Assembly (NCBI GenBank): GCA_001557505.1 | Contig: LSAX01000008.1 | Span: 1,426,001 to 1,490,000 of the forward strand | Direction of reading: 5' to 3' | Length of the DNA: 64,000 bases | From: Reticulascus tulasneorum | Taxonomy: Eukaryota > Ascomycota > Sordariomycetes > Glomerellales > Reticulascaceae | The notes under the pieces: model-generated | Database searches by the model: none | Seen by the model: the letters and a program-made list of their open reading frames with translations, nothing else | What the model was told of the DNA's origin: nothing | Program-made: the position numbers and the translations under genes | Part shown: piece by piece, positions 11,801 to 21,604 of the stretch | Layout of the letters: every line of letters starts with the position of its first letter | Numbering within the stretch: the first letter of the stretch is position 1

Positions 11801-12051
11801 TTGGCGGCTCGGCCGCTCTGGGAGGCAGTGGCCTTGCCGCCTCGCAGAGCGACCACAAGTCCGACACCACTAAGGGGTTCGAGCAGCCCGCCTCAGGGCA
11901 AACGGAACAGTCGCAAGTCCCTAGGAGCCATGCTGCGGGGGTTCAAGAGGGTAGTAATGATGGGTCTGGAGAATACAATACTCTTGGATCGGGAACGCCG
12001 TCTGGTGTTCGTTTGGGTGGTCCACATGACCATCATCATCCTTCAAACTGA
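8845..12051 (+). CDS. Large disordered protein with repeated glycine-zipper-like and YN-L-GT-SG modules
   Basis: This is a single-exon gene of 1068 residues. I chose the ATG at 8845 (MAGIGAKIKEALGVGEH) because the frame upstream of it has ordinary non-repeat composition. The protein is very rich in Ser, Thr, His, Gln, Asp and Lys and is likely disordered. Six Gly/Ala-rich hydrophobic blocks (about 9535, 10696, 10950, 11308, 11560 and 11788) are each followed by a charged or His-rich stretch; the last three have the pattern LGxAxGG. Three clear copies of YNxLxxGTxSG[IV] (about 11149, 11416 and 11971) and a degenerate one near 9697 are present. An 86-residue unit is duplicated in tandem at 9802-10317. 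The end is His-rich (HDHHHHPSN). I do not recognise a characterised family. A scaffold, septal-plug or membrane-associated role is possible but not shown. Confidence 0.85.
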   Translation: MAGIGAKIKEALGVGEHSPSAERGEVDHRTPGSFPTDETPDEPSSNGHQRNKLHKRGDPRGQTDNDPNPDIAGYQHDTQRPEGVGSNINTVADDSRINPAQAETSPLKSNTASGPGIGGVEESAYSGNSANENESQAKDFSKQYTAPESSKDTTLGGSHSVQRNNDLPTQERATDSHKETAFGGIGDVQQRSQDYPSAPEKTTDTRNETTTGDFHDVDRDRHSRGNDGSSAIFGTAAAAAVTAGGVTSHNRDAPADPTHTSGDTKHALTSEEKPYWGDLPRGAGVYNTVIGHGSQGEDAHHSHPLGSSGTATEAHSQDTTPRDNLPHAAGHHPTSESSNTRDQAIPTNQSQTSHNVQDLAQRHQTQEPNTADASHTNSAEQDGGRHSFLDIFRKGKDKTDDSTQITPRDNLSHAAGHHPTSESSNTHDQAIPTNQSQTSHHAPDLTQRHQTQEPNTADASHTKSAEKDGGHPGILGVLRRDKDKTDDSTQATKDTDARDATHSEAALHRHEEEKSHKHEKEHTHTKEKSNEGGLFHRNKDDEKHTQTKDKNSEGGLFHRHKDEKEPQSTGHHSAATVPEPQHQYQTSSAQQSGHNEPRTTTENTDNISRNNESNYGPGLTAAGSGAALAAATAAYQRHEKKDDYTSPASREQTYAPEAAGTRSHQVGSTNEHGLSSHVGQESTPRDTQSHQTSRPDESRAVPGLAAGALAGAGATAASERRGEHESTSHADPTHSHDRSNLSAFSSSADQSHATPQHHSGITTKHDEGIYNKLADGTSSGIATGHKSNDDSQGHGQNDTQYLSSSTKQPEAESESSNTKRNLGLAGGAAGLGGLVASQRHDNHESDRSTHDVTSQSGAYNKLDDGTTSGIATSHAAPAQSHNYQQGHTDSTPTSQPKTSSNTMQNLGMAIGGSTAVGAGSGLAAAQKPDDHDQALSAQSGAHTKSHESPAGYKSTTESYSPKGENFTHSESTEKPTDTLQNLGTAIGGSAALGGSGLAASQSDHKSDTTKGFEQPASGQTEQSQVPRSHAAGVQEGSNDGSGEYNTLGSGTPSGVRLGGPHDHHHPSN
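9802..10317 (+). repeat. Tandem duplication, 2 x 258 bp, inside the repeat-protein gene
   Basis: Two in-frame copies of an 86-codon unit lie head to tail (9802-10059 and 10060-10317). Both contain AGHHPTSESSNT, DQAIPTNQSQTSH, RHQTQEPNTADASH and KDKTDDSTQ. The close nucleotide match over most of the unit suggests a fairly recent duplication. Confidence 0.85.
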
Positions 12052-12690
12052 GTGCATACATAGCTAGTATGCCAGCAATCAGGCAAGGAGAAGTACAAAA
12101 TACATGTTGGGGACCTTTTTTTTCCGATTATTTATCCAAGTTCATGTACATTTGCTGCTTCATATCTATCAGTCGTGTGAAGGTTCGTGACCGTTGACAA
12201 ACTTGCAGGCTATGTGTAACGATCATCATGACTATTGACATAACATCCAGTTCTTTTGTTTACACTTCTTTTACAAACTCACTAGTACACTCTTGATATT
12301 ATAAAGTTACAAATGTTTAATGACATTGCACCGCCCCAAAGACCCCCCTTGACCAGCAAGATGCATGAAAACATCGCGATTCTCATTCTTGGCTGCATGC
12401 AAACAAATCGTCCACTCCTTTGTGTTATCCCCTCAGGTACAAAAGCCAACGAAATAAAGCTTCCTAATGTAGAATACATAAAATATGGAAACGAAGAAGA
12501 GAATCAACTGAGCTGGGTATCAAACTTGTATACAAACGAAAACAAAGCAAGCGTCCATTCCAACCCCTGGCCGGTACATCGATCGTATAGTCATGGCTCG
12601 GATGCGATTTATCACTTCCCCCCAAGTCGTCGTAATTTCCTCCCGTCTATCCAGTTCTGGCGTCTCCAAGCCTCAGAGTTAGCTTTTCTC
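12052..12690. other. Convergent intergenic region
   Basis: This separates the 3' ends of the repeat-protein gene and the Sec7 gene. It is AT-rich with a T-run near 12117-12123. No coding region is supported. Confidence 0.5.
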
Positions 12691-15600
12691 TCACGGCATC
12701 AACGTCACATCCGCATCTTCCTCCCCGTCACTAACTTCCATTTCTCCGTCGCTCAACTCTCCTCTCGCTGCCCGTCTCGCAAGGTCCCTCTCGGCGTATA
12801 TCTCCTTCTTCCTGTTATCTGCTTGCTGCAAGCAGTCTACATAGGTCCTAAATTTCACGATCTCCCTCAGCAGATATGAACTCTTCCGTTCCCAGTTAGC
12901 CATAGCTCGGCCGACGTTATGCCCTCTCGGAGTAAATGCCAGGAGCATTGGGCTGCGGAGCTGATTGTGCACCTGCAACTCTTCCTCGATTCCCTTGACA
13001 TAAGCTAGAAGAGTTCGAAGCTGCTCGGCATCCATCATGTTACTGGGTCGCATGCTTTGAGTCGGTGGCGACCATTCTGCAATGTGGATCCTATCGCCTG
13101 GCAGTTTGTTGCCTCGCCCTCCAGAAGTATAGACGCCATTGAAGGCCTGGTCAAAGCTCCCCGAGCGATAGCTGCCGCTTTGGATGCTGGATCGAGTGCC
13201 GCCACCAACCGCAGCGCTGCTCCCGGGGCGTGATGTCCTGCTGCTGGGTGGCCGGGCCCCAGAGCTCTCATTGATTGCTGTCACGAGCGCGTTATTGATA
13301 ATGGCATCACTCCATCCGTACTCGATGTTGCTGATACCGCCAACCAGTGGATGCGTGCTCAATCTTGCACTCCAGTAGTTTGCCGTGGTCACAAACTCTT
13401 TGGTTATTTCTGGAGTACCAACTTGGAATAGATGAACGGCACCCGTGGGCAGGCTGAGAGCCCAGACATGCGGCCTTGTCCTTGAGTAGCCCGGTGGCGG
13501 TAGGGCAGATGCCAGGGTCTGTCGTAAACTAAATGTGCCCAAATTCGTTGCATTTTCTTGCCAGTTGCCACCGCCAACAGGGATGGAGTTCTTCGCAGCA
13601 TTACGGGCCGAGCGGCCCTTGTGTCGCTGTGACTTGCTCGTAGAAAACGAAAACAAGCTCATGTGACCCTTCTGGACGACAGCAAAGACTTCACTCCAGT
13701 TTCGGTCCTTCGCCTTCTTATCGACCCCATCCAGGTGGTGCTTGTGAACAACCATCCCCTCCTTCACCCATGGCGGTCCCGCCAGTTCAAGCGATTCGTC
13801 CTCGAGAAGTTGCGTTGTTTTCAGTTCGTCACTCATAACCGAAGAGGCAATTCCCAGGCCCGGAATATCGTCGCGAATGATGGACTGGCTGAGCGCATTG
13901 GCGAATCCAATGGATTGCTGGTAATCTCCCTTAGCACCCGAGGCGCCGCCAAAGGAATCCATAGACATGGATGTCTGCGTACGACCCAGCGAGTAACGAC
14001 TCCAAGTAGCAGAAGAGTCAGTTGGGCTCCAAAGCGAGTTGTTGTCGTCGAAGCTAGTTCGGGATGATGAGAAACCTGGCGGCCCCATTCGAGGTCTCGA
14101 CCTGCTCTTCGAATTCCATCGTGACGTGCCCGCTCGTGCGGAATCAGCAATTCGTCCGCGAAGCGATGTTTGGCCCTCGGATGGTGTCTTGCTCAGAACA
14201 CTCGGACTGCGTTTGAGCATACCCTTCACAGAGAGATTGTTTTGCGAGGTCGCACCGCTCGCATTTCGATCAGGCTCCGCTCCAAATAAGGGCAGTCTCT
14301 CATCTCGAATGGAAACATAGATGTCTTTGAGCACTAGTTCCACCTGTCCCTCCCACTGCTTCATAGATCCCTCATAGGGTGCTTTGACTAGCGGCCCGCA
14401 GCCATCGTCAGCGTTGGAATTGTCCATGCCGAAGTGATTCCTCAGCGGGGGAATGAACGACATCCGGTTCGGCCGCTCGTCCACCGAGTTGCGTCCTTCA
14501 CCAACTCCCAAGGTCTGATTCTTCCCCGGGAGAATGCTCGGTCTCTCGAAAGCGTCAGGCACGGCATCGTCCACAGCTTGTACGACAGTTGTCATCGTAT
14601 TTTTGACAAACTGACTTCGGGTCATCTTCTGTTCGATATCTGCAAGATGCAAGTCTGTGTTTAGTAACATGATGGAATAACAGATGGTGTGGATCACATC
14701 TAAGCGCGTGTTAGCCAGAACCCAACCTCGAGAATTTAGGTAGCCGACTTACCAGGAGCCTTGAAACCATGATTAGGGTTGCAGTCACACCAGCGAGTCG
14801 AGAAGGAAACCAAGATGCGGTCAACCTGCTGGGTTTCGGCGCGGAAGACAAGTCTTCCGCATATCTCGCGCAAGCCGTTGACAACACTTTTGTTGCTGAA
14901 GTCATACAAGTCCATATATGCCCGCAGAGTTCTTTGGCGCACGAGACCTTCTTCACCCATCCAAGCTGCAGCTTTCTCTCTCTGTATGAAGTCCTCATTG
15001 CCATCGAAGATCTTCTGGGCCTTCTTCCGGTCATCATCAGTTGGATCTCCAACAACAAAGTCCGGCTCGTCGAGCGGTTTTGCGTCGATAGATTTAAAAG
15101 TCCCAAGCACTTTTTGACCTATCTCCCCAGACCCTTCAACCTTGACGCTTCGTGCCCCGCTTGCCACTGACTTCTGGCCCGCGCTTGTGGAACGCGATGT
15201 CGCGCTGGTCGACCTGGTACCTTCCATGGGTAAGACAAGTCTCGATCTGCGGGTGTCATCTTCCGAGTCTATCTGTTCGACTATTGACCGTCCCTGTTTC
15301 CTCCCCCTGATAGTTCCAGCAATCTTGTCGGTGGGGCTAGATAGAGTCGGAGATGTGCGGGGCGACGGTTCTTCTCTCGGGCTGTTCGCGATATCGTCCT
15401 TGGTAGTGCTCTTCGAGTCCAACTCCAACTCGTTATCACTGGATGGGTCAAGGTTAAGGAATGAGTTGTTTCTCTTCTCAGCTGGCTTGGGCACCTCGGG
15501 CGGTGGCCTCGTCGGAGTATCGGTGCGCCTTTCGCGTTCCGAGTTGGGAAGCTCTTCGCCCGGAGATCCGGGTCTGACTGCTCGAATGATGGCATTGGGG

Positions 15601-17435
15601 CTGGGTTCGTAGTCTGGGGAGAAGTCCCGCTTGTACTGGACTTCGGTTGCCTGCTCAACCCGCTCGGGAGGCGAGGACTCGATATTTTCGATTGGTGGGG
15701 CTTGGAATGGATGGGGTGTATTGGGTGTTACTGGACTGCCCTTGAGATACGGGTTCATGACCTGTCTCAGACTGCTGACAGGGCTCGGTTCGGCCAGGTT
15801 GGCCGACAGTCGGTCCTTTGTGATAGGTAGCTGAATCGGTGCTACAAGAGGAGGCATCGGCGGCTCGAGATCGACTGCCGTGGGTACAGGAGGCACGTTA
15901 TCGGTAACCGACTTCTTCCTTCGCCTGAAGAATGACGACGGCTTCTTCTGCAAAACATGGTGATGCGAATGCGACGAAGACGTATCCCTCGAGGGCGGGC
16001 TCGACTGCGACTTCATCTGCGAGGTGATGTGTTGCGGGCGGCTGCCGGGTCGATCCGTAGTGTTTACAGACGTCGATGAAAGGATACCGCTCGAAGCATG
16101 GGAATCCAATGTGTTGCTAGATTGATTGCTTTTCGACGACCCAAAGACACGCTTGAAAAATCCTGGGCGGTCCTTGGTCTGCGACGGCGTTTGTGTCGAG
16201 TTCAGACCTCCGTGCACGGCCTCCTTGGATTTCTCGTACCCTACATGTGGTGCGGGTGCCGAATCCATCTCCTGAGAGGGAATCTGTGACATGGCCTCAC
16301 GTGCAGCATTGAACTTCGACTCTGCCTTGCGACCGGATATGCTTTTCGAGGACCTGGTAGAGCGTTTGCGTTCGAGCCCAGGGGACTTCGGCGTGTTTGG
16401 CTCTGGCGGTGGGGTGAATGTTGCGGGAGCGGGCGCTACGGGAGGGAGGCGACGAGGGCCACCGGGGATTGTAGGGGTTGGAGCAGCATCGTAGTCTTCG
16501 CTGAAAAAGGTGTTTGAGAACTCGATATGCCATCCAGGTTGTTGTGGGTTTTGTGTCGGCACTGGTGGTCGGTGTCCGTGGTCGAAGCTTGCAGACCTTC
16601 CTCCGAAGCCCTGAGCCCACCTCTGGGTGCCGGTAACCTGCACGTATCCAGCATCTATGCTGTTTGAACTGCTGCTCTTGTTGCTGCCCTTCCCACCTCC
16701 AGAGTGCATACGCCGCGGGGTGCCGGGCATACTCCGTATACTTTCCCGCATGCTGTTGATCCTCCCCAGGTTTGGCTGGTAGTTGGAACTGCTGTTACTC
16801 CTCCTTCCACGTGAATGTTGGCTCGATATCCTGCTGGAATCGTCGGCCGCGTCGAAATCGGAACTGTAGGAATATCCGTGTGTGTGGCTGTTCGAGCGCC
16901 CGGGTCTTGTCGCGGTGGTGGTCATGGTCCTCGACATGCCGTCCCCATCGGCATCAAACGGATACATCTGCGAGGACACGTCGAAGTTATTTCCCCGTCC
17001 GCCTCCCAATTGCGTCCCGTTCGCTGGCGGTCCTCCCATGGAGAATTGGTCGAGGGAGAAGAGCATGTTGGCCATAAGCGAGTCGCGTGTGACCTGTCTC
17101 GCGGGTAGGGACAGATCGTGAGAGTCCCGCGGCCTCGCGTACTCGGGGTGGTTGTTTTCCTTGTTGGACATGTCGCCGACATCGACGGGGGTTGGATTCT
17201 CTAGAAAAGACTCTTGCCCATTGCGGGCGGATGGCGTGGGCACTCTAAGCGCCCGGCTAGCAGCGATCGGCTTGCCGTTAGTCAGGGATGGCGGTGGCTT
17301 GCTTCGACTCGGCGGTGGTGTCTGCGGGGGTTCGGGCTGTCGAGGAATTGGGGGAGGGGAGCTTTTAGGAGAGGTATCGATATTGAGGTCGGGACGGCGT
17401 CGTTGCGAGCGGCGACTGTTCTCGGAGGAGTGCAT
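12691..17435 (-). CDS. Sec7-PH domain Arf guanine-nucleotide exchange factor (Syt1-like)
   Basis: Two exons, 17435-14753 and 14699-12691, join with a GTAAGT...TAG intron (14700-14752) inside the Sec7 domain and give 1563 residues. Residues 1 to about 770 are a Pro/Ser-rich disordered region. The Sec7 domain lies at about 780-960, with the catalytic glutamate in RAETQQVDRIL (about residue 867) and the second conserved motif SIMLLNTDLHLADIEQKM. A PH domain (about 1205-1370) begins at PPWVKEGMVVHKH. The C-terminal LLREIVKFRTYVDCLQQAD and Arg/Lys-rich helix look like a coiled coil, followed by an acidic tail. The protein should load GTP on Arf-type GTPases at Golgi or endosomal membranes. The order Sec7 then PH and the long N-terminus fit yeast Syt1. 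It is a conserved housekeeping gene. Confidence 0.92.
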
Positions 17436-18073
17436 GGTCGCGGTTGCTGGTCGTCGTGGGGGGGGGGAGGTCGACTAAGGTTTTCTTTCACGACCAGGAT
17501 AGGGTCGGAGGCGGAGACACACAATCTCGTTTGCGAGTCGCCATATACACAAGCCAATGTAAATCTATACGCCACCGAGCAACAATGGGGACGGGGAGAT
17601 GAGGATTGATCTTCGAGGTTGCACTCTGTGGGTTTGAGCAAAAACAGCACCCGCCGTGGGTGATTGTGTTAAGGTGCGGCGTGCGACTCGGGATCGGATA
17701 TGTACGATGTGGTCACCGGCGGGCAACCCTTACACTTTTTGTCCTCGGCGTCTGGGGATCGTCGACGAGCGGCAAAATGAGGGGGGAGAGAGTGACAGAT
17801 GTGCCTGCGGGATTGGGGCAAGGAGTGTTATTAGCTGGCAGTCTGCCAGGGTTCCTGAGGCACACAGGGTGTGAGGGAGAAGGAGGGAATGTTTTTTGTC
17901 CTTCGTAGGCGAGGGATGAAACACAATGGCCGAGATGGTGGACGACAAAGGCAACAAGGAATGTAGCAGGCAATGGTAATGGTAGGGACAGTGGCTGGTG
18001 GAGGGACGTTTTCGTTCCGTGCAGTGGAGGGGTGGTGAATGAATGATTGAGAATAATGAATGAATTATGCTGC

Positions 18074-18101
18074 TGCGATGCGATGCGATGCGATGCGATG
18101 C
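18074..18101 (+). repeat. TGCGA pentanucleotide microsatellite
   Basis: Five full TGCGA units plus a partial one; a second run of three units occurs at 18267-18281. Both lie upstream of the Sec7 gene. Confidence 0.95.
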
Positions 18102-19461
18102 TTTCCGTGTTTGTGGGTGGTTGATGGATAAGTTTATGGCAGATAGATGGTTTCGGAGAGCCAAAGGATCTCGAGGGAAGCTTTGTGAGAAGCTTCGAAT
18201 GGAGGTCGGCACCAAAAGAAAAAGATTCAATGGGGGGTGGGTGTCCAATAGGAAAGGAGGGGACCCTGCGATGCGATGCGATCCTATCCTAGGGTTGCCT
18301 GCCGTGCCGTGCCAGTGGAGCTGCGTCTGTACTAAGGTAGGTAGTGTGGAGGATGGAGATACGTAGTGGAAAGTCAATTGCTCGATGGTCTCTTCATCCA
18401 TTCGCCTGCTCACCCTAGCTTTGTGATGGCGTTCTCCCGGGCCATTTTCTCGCAGAAAGAGAGTTCGTGAACTGGGAGGACATATGGAAGGTAAGGTAGG
18501 CATGATCCGTCCCATAATGGTGAAGACAAAAACCCACGACCGGCGGGCGGCCACAACTCGCAGCTCACTGGTCTGCCCCTTCTTTCTTGGGCTGGGGTAC
18601 CTGAGCTAGCCATCCTTAGGTACTTAGATTTGGTACCTAAGGAGAGTGACAGCAGCTGGACATGGCAGCGGGGACAGGGGACAAAGGCTGCAGGGGCTTC
18701 CATCCAGGCTAGGCCAGGGGGCTAGGTGGAATGCAGCCAGAAGATCCCCTAAAATGGCCCAAACCTGCCTGTGGCGCCGCCCAAAGCCCCAAGCACACGC
18801 ACACTGACACTCACCCTCAGGCTCTTTCGTCTGCTCGAGTCCGTCGAGGAAAAAGCAACCTCAACACTGGGCTTCAGAACCTCTTACAAAATAAATGGTC
18901 ACTGTCCAGTCGCATACCATGGATTTCATAGCCGCGGCTCGGACACCGCTCCTACAAACACCTATATGCGGAGCACATTAGCGTCCTGTGCAATGCATTG
19001 AAGGGGAGGAAACGAAAAAAAGAAAAGAAAGAAAAAACAGGGCAATCTCATTCCAGGTATCGATGGATGGTTCATGGAACACCTAGCTAATACTGCATAC
19101 CTTATGGACATGTACATTCATGGTTGTAAGCAGTACGGACTAGTGCTCGGTACACATGGAGCAGGAGTTATTATGAGGATTGGGGCAAAACGCCGATACC
19201 ATATCATATTCCACCCTCCACCACTTCCCTACCCACATATCTATTTTCCCACTTGCGCGCCGCCGTCTGTGAATTTTATTCTGCGCCCGTATGAAGATGT
19301 CAATCGCCTGGCAAATGCATGTCCCATGGGATTGCCCCTGAACCCAACATGGAGGGGACCGTGCCGCCCCCGGCGCGATTCAAACCACCGGCCACACCTC
19401 TGCAATCCACTCGACCTCATTCGTCCACAGCGTCACAAACGAAACCCAAAAGGTTAACCAC

Positions 19462-19485
19462 ATGATGATGATGATGATGATGATG
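19462..19485 (+). repeat. ATG trinucleotide repeat, 8 units
   Basis: Eight consecutive ATG units in non-coding sequence. Confidence 0.95.
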
Positions 19486-19776
19486 GGTATGGCACCATTC
19501 CATCGACGACCACCAGCCCGAATGATGCCGAGTCCGGGTGTGGAAAGGAAACTCAAAATTAGAAGCGTCGGACGGGTCCAACCCTGGCCGCCACTTCCTG
19601 GCAGCTGGGAGGGATAGCTTGCCCGGAATGGGAAGTGGGATGGACGTGTGAGGAATTTGGAGCTTTCAATTCAGGGGTAATTTGCCATGTTCCTCTTCTT
19701 CATTCGGTCGTCAGGGGTCCCCCGTCGCGCCAAATTGGGGGAAACGCGCTCTCGGGAGATTTTATTACGTGGTACA

Positions 19777-19828
19777 GATTAATTAATATCCCTACGAACA
19801 TTTGGCACACAGTAATTATTAATTAATC
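19777..19828. repeat. Small AT-rich inverted repeat
   Basis: The arms GATTAATTAAT (19777-19787) and ATTAATTAATC (19818-19828) are exact reverse complements with a 30-base loop. No transposon-like surroundings are seen. Confidence 0.45.
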
Positions 19829-20354
19829 CGTGGCACTGCCTATCCGAAACAGCAGTCCTGACAGCTTTCGTATGTAATCACGGTAGTATGTCGGACTTCC
19901 TGAGATATTGTTATACATACGTGCCAATAACGACGTCAACTGACGACTACCAGGCTTCGTCAAAAAAAAGAAAACATATCATCGAGAGGCACGCCTCCAT
20001 TCCAACAATTTGGGACGGGAGCTCATGCGTTCCCAAGAACGTCGCCCATATTCAAGATTTACCCCTCACTCACCCCCGAGCACGAACACCACCCTTTGCG
20101 TGCCCAGGATAAGACGAACCTGGGCTTGCTGCGGCGGCACTAACAACCACATCCAAAACACACCGACACCCCCATCCGAACAGTCCCAGAAACAAAAGGC
20201 CCAAGCTGATGAGTGTCAGTCAGTGCGCGTCTTCCGTGCGCTGGTGTGAAGTATTTTGGTCACATTCCATCACGAATCCTCTCACAGCGCCCTCCCAGTG
20301 ATCATTCCAGTGTTTACCAGGCGCTAGCTCTCGCTCCCTTGGGCTCCAACTCAG

Positions 20355-20374
20355 CCCCCCCCCCCCCCCCCCCC
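20355..20374 (+). repeat. Homopolymer of 20 C
   Basis: An uninterrupted C run in non-coding sequence. Its exact length may be unreliable in assembly. Confidence 0.9.
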
Positions 20375-21604
20375 ACCAAACCCAAGAAGACGACGTCAGC
20401 GCGTCCCAGGTTTCAGCCGGACATTCCCGTCACATGAGGATTGTGATGGACAATGCCGATCCATGGTTAGACAAAGAATCAGATTTCTGGTACTCCATAC
20501 GGACGCGCTGATTAGGCTCTCGGAGAATTGGACGCGGTCCAGAAACACAGACGGCATGCTATCTCGTGTTCCGCGTCCCGCGTCTTTTTCTCCACAAATG
20601 GAGGAGACGGAAGGATAAATGCCCCCCACGCGCTCTATGTGGATCGCGATCCTCTCAAGACCAACAACGTCTGTTAGTTATGTTTTTAGCAGCCCCTGGT
20701 GTGAAGCACTTACATATATTGATCTGACGTGACGAACGACACCAGCCCCGCTACGGGGTGGCTCGTCTTGGTCCACCTCACTTGTCCATCATGGTGTCTG
20801 GCGACGCGGCAAGTTTCCATTCTGGTTAAGGGCTGGAAGCTTCCGTAGTTAATACAGCAACTCCAAGGTCTTCGCTGGTCGTCTCGTCTCCTTGCTGCAT
20901 TGGCACCATCTGCAAGTGCATTGGTATCGTCAAGTAGCGGCAATGCGTCTGCGACTCAACCTGCCCTTTGGCTGCGTCCGCAAACTTGCAAACGGTCCCG
21001 CAAAGACCCCCAACTGTCCCTGCCTCTCAGCACGTTCCCAATAAGTTACCGGGAATATGATGGCGATGGCCGATACGTGGATCGCTTGCGCCGCATATCA
21101 CAGTACAGTCAGCCACGGGTTCTGCTGACGCGCGACCTTCAACTCCCCTGTTTCTCGCCATGTGCGATGAGGCAGGTGATGGCGCCGCCAGAGTTGCCTA
21201 GGGGCCGGTCACGTCCGTGGTAAAGCCTACTACGTACTTCATGGGCGAAAAATATAGTCAGCGTGAAAGGCAAGAGGCAGACGAATTACTGGAATTTACA
21301 CCTGGATGGCTTCTTCCTGCCTGCTATAGCGGAGTCGCTTCAGAGATCAGGCTGACCACCTAAGCATACCTTTCAGACCTGTCATATACCTGGGTTCTAG
21401 GTGTGTAGATTAAGAAACTATTCCGGTAACCAATATGAGCCAAAAGTGCGCGTCCGAGCTCGCGGCCAGCCGAAAGCTCTCGGGACGCGTTCAACCCTAA
21501 ATCCTGAGGTCTCCGCTTCAATTAAACATTTTTTCTTACATGAAGATTAATCCCAAGTCGTTTCCGCGTCCGGTATCGTCATCAGGCATAGTAGGTCGTT
21601 AATC

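Larger units (their letters stand above)
17436..21604. other. 4.2 kb gene-free region with low-complexity tracts
   Basis: No convincing coding region exists on either strand. The part next to 17436 is pyrimidine-rich when read on the minus strand and is probably the promoter and long leader of the Sec7 gene. It holds pentanucleotide repeats, an ATG-triplet repeat, a purine-rich run (19008-19038), a 20-base C run and a small AT inverted repeat, listed separately. Confidence 0.5.

Noticed and set aside
17730..18554. 274-codon minus-strand frame upstream of the Sec7 gene
   Set aside because: Composition follows the pyrimidine-rich leader (Ser/His/Leu/Pro runs); no domain, and frame length is explained by lack of stop codons in such sequence.
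19360..19400. tRNA-like TTCAAACC word
   Set aside because: The rest of a cloverleaf could not be found on either strand.
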